Shown here: positions 48,649 through 60,835 of the stretch, in pieces
Layout of the letters: each line of letters opens with the position of its first letter
How positions within the stretch are numbered: the first letter of the stretch is position 1
Origin: Gyromitra esculenta
Lineage: Eukaryota > Ascomycota > Pezizomycetes > Pezizales > Discinaceae
Length of the DNA: 64,000 nt
Direction: 5' to 3'
NCBI GenBank assembly: GCA_038503075.1
Contig: JBCAML010000002.1
Span: 1,116,001 to 1,180,000 of the forward strand
Translations under genes and position numbers: made by a program
The notes under the pieces: generated by a model
Told to the model about the DNA's origin: nothing
What the model saw: the letters and a program-made list of their open reading frames with translations, nothing else
Database searches by the model: none

Positions 48649-51600
48649 TTGTTCCCTAAACGAAATCGTGAAGAGAAGGAGTTTTTGCTTTTCCCCTTTC
48701 CTTTTTCTCTTCGATTCTCTTTTGTCTTATGCGAGAGGGAAATAAATAAGCAATTGTAGGGGCTTTCTGTGTTATGGTACATGGAATGGCATATACGAGG
48801 GAGTGTTAAAGAGATGCATTCGCAAAATTATATTTTAGGGGCTAGTTTTTTTCTACATCTAACCACTACTGACTTTTATGCGACTTCTTTGTGGTATCTT
48901 CGTTTTTCTTCTTTTTTTTTCTTCTCTTCTTTTCTTCCTTTGTTATATATAGAAGGAGCATATTGAGTAAGAGGTGGATGACGAAATGAAAGAAAAAGTT
49001 TTCTGGTTTGCGTTTTGGTTTTCTTGTTTTGTTTCATATTTTTCTCTGTTGATTTTAGTAACTGGATGGCGCGGGTTTCCTGGTTCCGGGGTCTCGGGTA
49101 CTTTAAGGGTTTCATTTTTTTTCCTTGCAGTTGGAGATCGACTCCTTAGCTTTGGTTTGAAGATTTCAGTCTGCATAAGCTATGATAAGGGGATGGTAGT
49201 GAAAGGGTTCCGATTAGTTTTTAGTTTCAGCTTTGTGCTGATGAAGGCAAAACAAGTTGCGACTCCCATTGATTAGGTAGGTGGGTTACATCATTCTCTT
49301 AGTCACTCACTAGATGGAGACTTTTCTGTTCTACGCGTTGTGGCAATGTTGGTTGGTCTGTTTATATAAGGGGAGGATTGTTTGCTAGTTACTATTGGAT
49401 GCCCCTCAGTTTGTGTGCTGTTGGTGTGGTTCACCATGCATGGAGGGGAAATATCAAACCCAAGAATTGAAGCACGGTGGTAACCAATTGGCTGGCGAGC
49501 CATTGCCATTTCTGTGTGATGTTTGCTTTTTACTGTGCTTGTCATTTTCATGGAGAACAATCATTGGAGATTCTCTGCATTGTGGGGGGGTGACGTTGGC
49601 CTCGGGTACGCGGGTTCCGAAGCACGCCTTGGTTTCATAGCACCAGAGACAGCCTCCCAGCCCTGTAGGTATAATATACTAAACACGTGTGGATACAATA
49701 ACTATTCCATCGCCAACCCTTTTGAACGAAATACCTCGACCCGGTCCCCGAGCAGGTATCTCGCAGGACCTAATTTTTGCGGGGAATCCGAGACATTCGC
49801 GGTAATTACCGGTACCTGGAATTCGAGACTGGGGGTTGGTGTGCCGGGTCAGATGGTTTGATATGTGATGCGCCTGTTAGATGCCTGCGGCTGGGCAACT
49901 GGGGTGCATTTTGATAATCGCACTCGACCCACGTAATCCGAAATTCCGGAACTCCGGAAACGTTTCTTTCGCTTAAATGCTTGTTTCTCCTTTGGGAGAC
50001 GGGAAGGGGAAAGCTCCCTTGGTTTCGCGGGTAGTGAAGTCACCAGTGATCACTCGCTGGTGGGAGAAATTGTATGCAGAATATCACTAAGCATTACAAA
50101 TTATTTGTCAAGACGTTCCATTAACTTGGCAGCTTGTGTACGTTATATTCTTTGGCTTTCTTGAGTATTAATCGAGTCCACTGAAAGGATGAAAAGTACT
50201 TCCATTCTTTGAAAAATGATGTATCTACATGTAGGCGTAGGGATTATTATTTTCGGTGACAAGAGATATATATAGACGAAGAGACTAAAAAAGTGTATAT
50301 CGAAAGCATGTGTAAAGTTTGAGGGGGTGTGTTTATCGGGCGCAATTATCTCAAATACCATAGACAGACTGTATTTTTGTTCGGAAACTATAACAGGTCC
50401 TGAAAGCTCACCACGGACCTTTAGCGCCTTATGTATGTGCTCTCTCTTATTGCTATGTTTTTTTAGGTGATAAGAGCAAGGGCAACCATATTTATGCGAG
50501 CAGGGATAGCTAATCTCGGGGGAAATCAGGAGAGAATCTCAGTGCATTTTGTTCGGTGGCTCAAGATTGGGTTTGCGTACGCAGCAACCTATTTGGGGTT
50601 AGTGTAAGCGCTCCGCACTTTGTGGTAATGTTAATTGGAGAGGTCAAGAAGTAACAACACCAGCCCGATTAACGACCATACTCGTAGTCCAGAACAAGAA
50701 CCTGAAAACATGGGGTGTGTGGCTTTGTATGCTATGGAGTGGTGCACGAATATTTCGCCATACAAATTCACCACCTATGTTTTCGGGTTCTTATCCTGGA
50801 TCACGAGTACATTGTTGTGCCTTTCGTCCTTATTCCTCAAATTTCGTCTTTTCCCAGCCACATCACAACCGCGAATTGTAACACAGCAATATGTCATCTA
50901 GTTAGAGCCTCATGTCTCGGGAAATGCCTGTGTTTTTACATCATGTCTTTTATCTGCATGTATGTTTCACATTTCCACATTTCACTTTTTTGACATGGCT
51001 TTTTTCTGCACCATGCTGAAAGGCTGAGGAGGCTGACCAGGTCTTTAAAATGGCTCTTTCCATCTTTCAATTCATGCTCTTCCTGCTCTTTTGCTCATCT
51101 CCTTTGTCTCTGCAATTTCCTATTCATTTCCGTTCCATGGTTAATCTGCGCGGTCAGCCGGGTCGAAAATGAACTCCGACCCGGGCTTGCGTACTTGGGT
51201 GGTGGGCCTGCTAATACCGCTTTAGTAGCCATCGTGTGCGACGTGAGGCAGGCGACCAAAAGTGCCAGATTAGGATCAGGATCCACAAACGAAACAACCG
51301 CAAGCCTTCGCTAGCTGGGTGATACTTTATAAATCAAAACAAGCATTTTTGGGCCTGCGTAGGCAAGAAGCAAGATAAGTAGTTTACTCATCCTCACTTT
51401 ATCTTCTCTGTTTCCTCAAAGCCGCTTCTCTGCTCTGCTTGTCTTTGCCCGCGCTTCCTCTTTTTTGGTTAGTATATCGTCGATGGTGAAGGTTCCATAC
51501 CGCTACCCCCTCCAGCTCTGGAATTGAGCTTCCAAGCCAAAACGTATGACACCGTTGGTCGGTGCGTGTCTGCTCCTGAGACTTTCTTCAGCTAAGCCAT

Positions 51601-53549
51601 TCACACTGATCATGCGGGCCTGAATATCCAGCAATTCCCCTCTTCCTCGACAAGTCCAACTGTTGGCCATGTTTGCATTCGTGTCACTAGAAAAATTACA
51701 TTTTAGGGTTAAAGCAACCACTTTCAGTTTGCAGATCTCCTAGCAGCTATTTACGAGAAAGTGAGTCGTTCGAGTTTCTAGGATACAATTAGCAGGTATT
51801 GCCTTCAGGGTACGATGCAGCGGAAGCCTCGTTAAACGTTTCCTTACTCGTATCAGGTCTATTGCTCAGAGGCAACTGATTGTTCTGCTGTCTTCGTCAT
51901 ACACACGAAGGGCCAAGCTATTATGGGTTGATTCCCAGCACTGCCATCGAGTTTTTTTTTTTTGCATATTTCGAAAGAGAATGTCCTAGAAGTAGAAGGG
52001 ATGCCAAGTATCTTTTTGGCGCCCTGGAATTATGTGTCAGAAATACCGGTAAGTTACCTTATGTTGGCAGTGGCTGAGCATCTACTGCTCTTATAATATT
52101 TATGGTGGGTGACGCGGACCCCTAGATCTGCAGCTGCGACGTTTCGGTGTTAGGTCTCAGTAATGTCAACGCCACCACGCTGTCAAATGATGAGAAAAAT
52201 CAGTCTTGTGTTTGAGAGATATATAGCTGGAAGATAACCACCAAAATCCATCTCAAGAAATTTAACTGACCGAATATCAGCGAGTATTGCTATGGGGCCA
52301 GGCGATGACGCAGAGTCGGCCGTATATCTAAAAGAATAGAGGTAACATCGTTTCATAGGAGTGAAATATATCAAGTTAACATTCTAGGCTTCATCTTGAT
52401 ACATAGCTGTTTGGGCTTAAATGATTGACCCAGGATGGAATACCTTTTGTTTTTGTTTTGGCAACAGTTGGGAATAAAGTTCTGCAATTTGGAGGAGGTA
52501 TTCTCGATTCGATTGCTGTCTCGCTTTTCTGCTATTCCAGAATAAGAACAGTCATTTTTTTGAGCTTGGCCTGCGGGTGTTATGGCAGCATACTTTGCTC
52601 TAAGATGGAGAGAGGGGGGTGGCTGCAAGTTAACATAGGACACAAGAATCTTTCAGCAAATTCCGGGGTCACTCAATTTTAATCGAAATAGGATAACGAA
52701 AGGCTTTCGGGTAAACCACGGTAACAGGCTAGGATTCAGCAGCTGCGACTGTCTGGATACAGTGCTTCAAGTTTGGGTTCCTATAGCTAAGGCACAGCTT
52801 AATACCTTACCGCAGTCGGATTCCTAGCAGATTCGAAGGATGTTGACTGTGGATATATCACCTGAGTGATTTTCAATCGGCCCCCGTCCCACCTTCACTC
52901 ACAGAAGCTACAAAGGCTCATTCTTCATGAGGTCAATAACGCTGAAACTGAGTAATACATAATTGCTAGACGGTCATTCCTTTCCTTTTTTATTTCTATA
53001 AAAAAAGATGTGTCGAACATGGGGTTTTAAAATAAATACTAACTTACAAAAATAGCTCTCTATCACCTGACAAGAATGTGGGTCCAGGTGGGACAGAAAG
53101 CATCCACAATCTTGGCAGTCTGAGCACGGCGTGTTTCAAGAATTCTGGAACTGGTGCAAATCGGGCTATAGGATATCCTTTAGAAACTTTGGAGCCTGCG
53201 TGGTTCTTAAACATCTAATTTTTCAACATGTCAACTTTTTTTCCAATCCACCAAACCGCCAGGCGACAAATAGCTAGTTCGGCTTTCTCCGGTGGGACTA
53301 AACTAAAAGCGATATAAACATCTGGTTTAACCGCTGTGAGTACCTTGCTACGCATGCGTGTTGCGTCACGACTTTGGTTTGTGTGACTTCATGCACAAAA
53401 TGAGTTGAAAAAATAGGTGCCGGCTTGGAGGATGTCGAATCGTGGATTCGAAATCGGGCTTGTGGATGGTGGTAACCGACATATCTTTCGCTCTATGGTT
53501 ATGATAGTTGGATACTTTAGTAGTTTCTTGATACCTTTTTATAGTATCC
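48649..53549. other. long intergenic spacer
   Basis: No gene is recognised in 4.9 kb. The left end contains the T-rich 3' region of transportin. Overlapping short frames on both strands (for example 52371–52682) have no known motif. One TACATGTA occurs at 50226. Confidence 0.45.
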
Positions 53550-54258
53550 TTGTTGCATGCTCCAAGGGTCGTTGCTCGTAAGGAGCTTGTGTACAGGAAC
53601 CCCACGATTTGGCGACGCAGAACTTCAACCGCTTCTCAAGAAGGCGATAAATCGGCACCCTCACCTGATGGTTTCCTTCGCTGCAGGCCGGACTACCGAT
53701 ACTTAGGGCCGACATCAAGCCGCCCCAGCGGGTCGGATGGGGTGCCTGACTTGGGGTTGGATAGCATCAACTCAAGGATAGTTGAACTCAATACCGTAGC
53801 TCTCGCATATCGAAGGTCTCAGGGACAAATTTTCCGGCCCGGTTGATTATTAGAGGAACCCCGCTTTTCAGTTATCATGGTTACATACCTAGATTTACCA
53901 CATGCGTATCGACGTATGTTCGATTTGGCGGCTTGGTGAATATGCGGAGAACTGATCAACGATGGCGCAGTGGCGCTGGACCTAAGGATAAAGTCCGGGG
54001 TAGCGATGTCGAAAACCTGCCACGGATGTCGGACATTGAAGCTGCACGACCTTTCCCTATAATTAAACATCTGGAAATAGCCATTTATTAGGGTTGGAAA
54101 ATTTAGGTGCTGTATTTGGATTTACTGATGGTGGTCATCTGCCATTATGATGGCCACAACGGCCCGAATCTTGCTGGCGACCTCTTAGAATGGATCGCGG
54201 TATCCAATTGATCTAGTATGACACGAATCAACTTCTAGAATGGTCCATTTGATTCGAC
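53550..54258. other. spacer with an unrecognised open frame
   Basis: A plus-strand frame at 53550–53846 (98 codons) is Arg/Ser/Pro-rich and starts at an ATG; a minus-strand frame overlaps part of the region. I do not recognise either. The stretch TTTGGCGACGC near 53608 vaguely recalls the primer-binding region of a retroelement, but no LTR could be delimited. Confidence 0.25.
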
Positions 54259-56185
54259 TTACGGGAGTACGTGGGTTATTCTAAGGTGTTTACCAGGTAA
54301 TAGAACACAGAGTATTATGAGCAATAAGGTAAGGCTAGTAAGAGTGGCGAATTGTAGCTTCCAATAGCACTTCGAGCTGGGGTCGTTTGAAATTTTAACT
54401 GATTCGAGGGTCTGGTAGATGTCGAGTGGAAGAACGATCTCACTTCCCTTGCTGTGTAGAGGTTCATCAAGTTTAAAGGGTGTCCCACTAACTCTATTCA
54501 AGCCTCGGATAAACTTGTAGGTCAGTAATGCTTGTCTTGGCTTCAACACGAGCCTGATCAAAATATTTCTCGTAGTTTGGCTTGATATTTTCATAAATAC
54601 GAACATCGTAGGTTTGAGCTGACCATACTCTTTATTTTGATTTACGATGACTTCTTCGCTCTACGAATTAGCTACTAACTTCTAAGCTTAAGCCATAAGA
54701 TTAGCTGTGCCTTGTAGTCGTCCTACGTTGCACTATCAGCACAAAGTAAAGATCTCCGGCCATAAGATGAGTTATAACGTTGTAGTACTCTACTTGCAGA
54801 GAACCAGTATGGATAGGTCAGTTTTAATTTGAATACGATTGTTTCTGGCGCAGCTAGGTAAGAAAAAAACTCAAGGAACATCCAATTACGTTTGATTTAC
54901 GGCAAAGTCTGAGCTATACCTATTTTTGGGCGACAACGCAGCGTTGCTCCCTAACCACCTTCTAGAAAGATGATTTCTCTGGAATTTAGGTCTCACAAAA
55001 AGAAATTTTGAGTATCGATATCTCCTGGAGTTCCTATTCGTTGAAATTGGATCGAGATCTGGTTCGGCGGTTTCGGAGCTTATTTCCACCATTGGCGGTA
55101 CACCGGAGTTCTTAGGGCAATCATCTGTTAAAATTGCTAAGCCTCGGCTGACGAAGTGAGAGTAAGTGGTGCAAAGACTTAATCCTTCATCTCATTGTTT
55201 CTTTTTCCTCGTAGGAAGAGATGATGGTTTGTGGTGAAAACATGGTGTTCTACTAGTATAGTACAACAGTAGTGGCCTCTGTGCCTGCAATGTCCCTAAA
55301 TTTGCGCCTCGCATCTGCAACAAGCGGGTCGTAGATAGAGAGGCTAGAGCATACGCTTATTCGGCTGAACCACGTGGAGATATAAGGGACCACAGGGTCT
55401 ATTTTGAGTAGCATTGGCGCTTCTTTATGACGATTTCCCAGGCTCATGGAACAGGCTGTGCGACCGAACTCCCCTGGAACCAGTATCAAGGTATCTGATA
55501 TTTAGTGTACCTGTCCGGGACGTTTACTGAAGACATGCGAGTGGGAAAACTGGAGATATATTATCATAACCGGTACCGTTAATTTGTAAGCTACTAATGT
55601 GACTGACTTCAAGGCTGAACGAGAGGCTTTCAGGCTTGGGTCCATGCCATCTCCAAGTTTGCTACTCTTGTTGTTCAACGGCTCTCGGTTCCACCTGCCG
55701 TCGTAGTCAATCCTCGCCAAGACATGCTGGTGTTGAGAGCAAAAAGGATAAAAAGATGTAAAAAGAAAGGAGAAAAAGCAACGCATCACTACATGTAATT
55801 GGAAAAGTAATACCAACCATTCCTGTCAGGTCCGATCCCCGGTATTCCAACCTAATATGTCTACCTATGTACTTTTTTTGTTCTTCTGTTGGATTGACCT
55901 CTGGAACTCGTTCAATAAATCTACAGTTCTCTTTGGAAGGCGAAGCTACGAGGAACAACGGTTACACAAGGCTGTGTATGTGTGTGACTTTGCCCAATCT
56001 TCTAGTTCGTGTGGAACATCTTTGACGAACATTACAAGGACTGGATTTCTCTCACTTAAATAGTGACGCGTCGGGGCTTCTTTGCTTCTTGTCGATTTCG
56101 CTATACTAGGAGTCACGTAACGCAAGGAGTACGGATTAATTGGACACTTTGACCTACTTGGGGTTTTTGGAACAGAAGGAATCAT
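54259..56185 (-). pseudogene. possible decayed or multi-exon gene of unknown function
   Basis: Several minus-strand open segments have protein-like composition and lie in one direction: 56185–55946, 55958–55801, 55731–55568, 55489–55253, 55092–54886 and 54606–54259. One plausible intron (donor GTTGGT at 55818, acceptor CACCAG at 55726) joins …LEYRGSDLTGM to HVLARIDYDGRW… in the same phase. The join upstream of it fails: the frames meet across only about 20 nt with stops in each, which suggests a frameshift or decay. The last segment contains one hydrophobic helix (LTSLTLLLIILCVLL). I recognise no domain, so it may be a lineage-specific gene, a pseudogene or chance open frames. Confidence 0.28.
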
Positions 56186-56633
56186 CCAGCACTCTGTTCA
56201 AGCATCGGGCTCTCCGAAGAAGGTTCCTTGCCAGTTCTGACAACCAGTCTCTCAACCGGTTCTTCATTTGCCCGTTCTCACTGAGTCACATCGACAGCGA
56301 TTTAGTTAGAGTACGTCTCTTTGCAGCCTTTTATGCTTAATTCGTCCTTTCCAGCGTACTGGGTTCGGGTCCTTCTTAGCAAATTAATCATTAATTTTCC
56401 TCCCTTCTCCGGGGTGAGGCTGCGCCCCTACCGATCGGCCATCAAGTCGTAAACCTTACTAGAGCAGAACTGGCAGCCAACTTCAAATACCAGGCTTAAT
56501 CTCCCTAGGCCTCGTGGCTTCTGAGGCGGACCATTATATCATCTCCTTCCAACTGTTGCTTGACTTAACATTAAGTTCAATACTATAATTTTGTCCAAAT
56601 CTTCATCGTCTTGTCAACTTTACACAGCACAAA
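56186..56633. other. upstream region of the Zn2Cys6 gene
   Basis: This is the presumed promoter and leader of the transcription factor gene. No plus-strand ATG was found between about 56336 and the start codon. No specific site is identified. Confidence 0.4.
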
Positions 56634-58408
56634 ATGCCAGGCACAGGCAGCGGCTCTCGAAGAAGCCATACAAAATCTCGAAAGGGCTGTAGGACATGCA
56701 AAAGAAGGCATATACGATGCGATGAGAACTTTCCCCAATGGTATGTATAAATAAGGAGTTCGATCTAGAGCCCTTGTTACAAGCGGTCATTAAACCTTTC
56801 GAGATTTCTCTAGCTCAAAATGCTAACTAACTACCCGAATCTCTTGTACTATATTTCTAAAGTCGCAACTGTACGAAACATAACGTTAGATGTGACTATA
56901 TGGATTCACCTATTGATGGGGAGAATCCTCAGATACCAGGGAGCCCTGATCTCAATATATCTCCACAGGATCAGCAGGAGCTTGACGACTGGACTGGTAA
57001 AGGGGTGTGGCCCTTCCCTAGCCTCGGCCTGGGCAGCGAGCCTCTACCATCAAATTACTCTTCGACGGACCGTCGATTAATACATCACATCTCATCGGTT
57101 GCGGCCAAGATGCAAGATTCCGAGCCAGAGGAATATCAGCTTTGGACGAAGCGAGTACCAATGTTTGCCACCCAGACTTTCTTCAATTCTACTGTCTTCT
57201 ACGAATATACAAAATACTCACATGTAGGCTGAGAGATTTCTTAAAGTTGCCACGAGTAGTGCTTTCGTCATGCACTCGCTGCTGGCGTTGTCAGCGTCGC
57301 ATCTTTCATGGCTGACAACATGCTCTGCGACAATGCACCTTGCCTATCAGCATCGGGGCTTGGCTCTCAAAGGGCTACAAGAAGCTATCGGAAGGTTTTC
57401 TAAAGGGAACTCGGACGCCGTGCTTGCAGCTTCTATTCTCCTTTCATGGCAAGCTACTGATTGGTGAGTACCTCCTGACCTCGGACCTTGGCGGACGGGC
57501 CTAGGCAGGTAACTGAGATATGTTTCAGGCGTATGTGGGCCAGCCTGATGCAAGGAACGTCAACTGTGATAGATGCGATGCAAGAATGGAAAGGCGAAAG
57601 TCAACTCAGCGACTTCATGGAGGAGAAGCAGATATTTTGCAGAACTCCTTATCAGCCACAAATCGAGGACCCTGAGCGCGATAGGCATGTCTTGGATCAC
57701 ATATACAACGCTTTGAAACAACTAAAACCCTACGTCGACGGGAAGGTCGAAGAGGAAAAAGGATTGAACGATCTCATCAATTTCATCCAAAATCTTCAAC
57801 AATATGTACCTATTCGGTCACCAGAGGAACAGTTCGAGTTCATCTATCCATTGCGTGCTTGGCTTTTTTTCCTTCCGATAGATTTTCTTAAACGTGTTGA
57901 ACAGGATCCGAGCGTTAAGATCTTACTCGCATATTTTTATGGGGTTGCTCTTGCTGTCGAGCCTTTGTTTCCAGCCGTCGGTGCAGCTTATTTTGGTCCA
58001 ATGTCGGTTGGCCCTATAGAGGAGATCCACAAGACATTATTAAGGCAACATGCGGAGCGAACAGAGAATGAGATCTTGGAATGGCCAATCAGTCTAATGG
58101 AATTTCCGTTGGAGATGGTCCAGGAGTTTAGACGACGAATGGGCTGGAGGAGGATTGGAGATGCCAGTTCTCCGGCAGAATCGGAACATGTGGAAGAGAT
58201 GATGGACTTCGAGCACGACTTTAACCAGACACCCATAATCAAAATAGAGCCCGGCGTCAAGGCACCACACTCGCCCTTATGTACGGGTATGGATAGCTTC
58301 GATTTTAGCACTCTCGGGGCCTTTGGGATGCCGCAGAGCCCAGTCATTACACATCTACCGAACGCACCTACGTCGCCAGAACGTCTTCGTGGGCATTGGG
58401 ATCATTAG
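56634..58408 (+). CDS. Zn(II)2Cys6 binuclear-cluster transcription factor
   Basis: Exons 56634–56740, 56863–57154, 57228–57463 and 57529–58408 join in phase to 504 aa. The zinc cluster, split by intron 1, is exact: Cys19-x2-Cys22-x6-Cys29-x6-Cys36-x2-Cys39-x6-Cys46, with the basic KRRHIR between the second and third cysteines, so it should bind two zinc ions and CGG-type half sites. Intron 2 (73 nt) restores LWTKR-AERFLKVATSSAFVMHSLLALSASHLSW, a regulatory-domain helix common in ascomycete factors of this class. Reading through it would give a stop. The tail has an acidic stretch and ends near GHWDH. It is probably a nuclear regulator; the target pathway is unknown and its neighbours (spacer and a deubiquitinase) do not suggest one. 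Confidence 0.92.
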
Positions 58409-59654
58409 GTGTAACATAAGGAGTGACGCGGCATGATATAACGCAACCAGGTTTGCGGTTAATGGGGATTAATAGAGGGATATGAGTTAGAAAGGGTTAG
58501 AATTAGTGTCGTTTTTAAGGCTGTTTGAGGTAATATGTGTTGGTATATCGTTGATATGGCTCATGTATATCAGTCGTGGGGTAAGCACTGACGTAGTGTG
58601 CCTTTTCGCGGTGAAAGAGGTGTTTGGATGCTGGGTTTAAAAGATGAACGTATTTTTATCGACATGTACTTTCCTTTGTTGTTATCCCCTCCACTACAAT
58701 ATGCATTTCAATTTTTAATTTTTCTTGGCTGCTGTCATAGCCTTTGGTTAGTTCAGTCTCCACTCGTTTCAACTTGCATGTAAGTAATATTGATGTTTAC
58801 GCCTCATTCGAGCGTTTTTCGAGTCGACATTCCGAGTCTATGGCTATTTGTTGATGCACGACAGGGTTTGTCCTGGTACGCGTTTAGTGATCACCGTAGC
58901 GTGTGGGAACTGTGGTCCAATGCCTAGAGATCTAAGTTCGCGAGTGATTTGTCCAAAGAGAATTCCAATTTATGTATAATATATTTGACTTAGAAAAAAT
59001 TTACCCTCACTTCACATACTACATGTATATACGATGACTGCATGTATATGTATTTGATGAATCATCTTAATATCTCGCATTCGCGGGAAGCCGGTTTGCA
59101 TCTCCTTGGATGAGTTATCTACAGATAAGGGTTCTAAGCCTATTGATAGTGTTTTACTGTCAAGGATTTACGTACGGATGAATGAATGATGTAAGGCCAT
59201 GTCCAGTCGGTTTGGATTCTCGGAGACCCCTGCACGTACATAAGGGTACGCACTGGCTTAGGAACGGCCCCAGATACCCGTGCTGAATGTGTTGTTGACA
59301 AATGCTTAAATTCCTGACAGGGAGTTTTGCCTAAGGCATTTCAGATGAAGGCTGAGAAAAACGAAGGCAAGCTGGAGCCGTATAGCCTCTCTAACGGATT
59401 CCGGAGATGTTTTCAGGCTTCTAGTCTTATATTGGAACATTCTAAACTGAACCGATGACAAAGGGCTGCAAGAGCCTCCATGTCGCTGGAGCACGCTAGT
59501 GCTGTCCTCTCGCAGCCCTCCACCCATCGCCATCTACTCTTTCCATCAGCATCAGCATCAACCCTCCTCGCCTTGACTGCGTATCGGTTCTTGTTTCCGA
59601 AACTTCTCGATTCTGTTGATATTAGCGGGCATATAATATCACACGCAGCTCGTC
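58409..59654. other. spacer between the transcription factor and UCH37-type gene
   Basis: This holds the 3' flank of the transcription factor gene and the promoter side of the deubiquitinase gene. TACATGTA occurs at 59020, with a near match (TGCATGTA) at 59041. Short frames near 59306–59680 on both strands have no known motif. No gene is recognised. Confidence 0.45.
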
Positions 59655-60835
59655 ATGTCTGGGGGATGGAATACCATTGAGTCGGATGCTGTAAGTTTTC
59701 ACCTGTGCCTGTTCCTGGCTCTTCCCTTGCTGTGCTTACAAGACTAATAAGCTGCTTGTTTTAGGGTGTCTTCACCTATCTGGTTGAGAATCTTGGCGTT
59801 AAGAATGTTCAGTTTGAGGAGATGATAGCTCTTGATTCAGATTACCTTAAACAGCAATCGTGTGTAACTCTTTCTCTGCTTGCCATAACTTTTTGCTAAA
59901 TAGAATGTGTACGTCTAGCCCAGTATACGGCGTTATTTTTCTTTTTAAGTATCCGGTAGGGCAAAAGAAGACGGACGAAGCAGTTGATGGACGATACGAT
60001 TTCGAAGCATCGGAAAACATATTTTTCGCAAATCAGACAATCCAAAATGCCTGTGCTACACAAGCAATTCTCTCTGTTTTGCTCAACAGGGCGGACTTGA
60101 AAGTTGGTGATTCATTGGCCGAGTTTCGAGAATTCACGCAGGCGTTTCCAGCTGAGGTAATTCGATTTTTCTCGAAATTTATAGAATATAAACTAATTCG
60201 TCAAAGTTGCGTGGGGAAGCCTTATCCAATTCTGGTGGGTCTAGACGCTATTTACTCCTACAAGATATATTTGGTCATCTAACTGCCAATTAGAATTGAT
60301 TCGCGATGTCCACAATTCATTTGCCCGTTCGAGCCCTTTCATCGATGAAGGCACACGCGCCGCAACTGAGGATGATGATGTATACCATTTTATTGCCTAC
60401 ACACCTGTCAACGGCGTTTTATATGAACTCGACGGTTTGCAGCCATCCCCGATTTCGCACGGGTCGTGTAGCGATTCTGAGTTTTGCGACAAGATTATCC
60501 CTATTTTACAGCGCAGAATTGAAAGATATCCCGCCACGGAGATTCGCTTCAACCTTCTTGCAATGGTACAGGATCCTAGGATCAAAGCAGCCGAGATCGG
60601 GGATATTGAGGCAGTGACTAGGGAGGATGATAAACGAAATATGTGGATGTGGGAGAACGAACTTAGACGACATAACTTTGTTGGTTTCACTCACGAAGCC
60701 TTGAAAAATGTCGTCTCCGCAAAGCTAAAGGAAGGGAAGTATGATGAATGGTTAAGCGACGCTAAAGAGAAGGCAAAACAGCGAATGGAGGACCGAATTA
60801 AGAAAGGAAAAAAAGGGGAAGAAATTGACGAGTAG
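59655..60835 (+). CDS. UCH2: UCH37/UCHL5-type ubiquitin C-terminal hydrolase (S. pombe Uch2 type)
   Basis: Five exons, 59655–59690, 59765–59859, 59919–60156, 60207–60234 and 60294–60835, are phase-consistent and give 312 aa. The fourth is a 28-nt microexon; it restores FPAE-LRGEALSNS-ELIRDVHNSFARSSPF, the expected family sequence. The peptidase C12 catalytic residues are all present: Gln83 and Cys89 (ANQTIQNACATQ), His164 (VYHFIAY) and Asp179 (YELDGL). The C-terminal part has the RRHNFVGF block of the UCH37 tail and ends in a Lys/Glu-rich helix, the region that docks on the proteasome via Rpn13. The enzyme trims ubiquitin chains at the 26S proteasome. Presence of the tail separates it from the short Yuh1/UCHL3 type. 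Confidence 0.95.

Noticed and set aside
57155..57227. read-through of intron 2 in the Zn2Cys6 gene (…VPMFATQTFF…)
   Set aside because: The frame ends in a stop just after the segment; removing a 73-nt intron restores a family-like helix in phase.
60157..60293. a single long intron between the third and last exons of the UCH37-type gene
   Set aside because: Joining directly loses the conserved LRGEALSNS segment and breaks the phase; a 28-nt microexon satisfies both.
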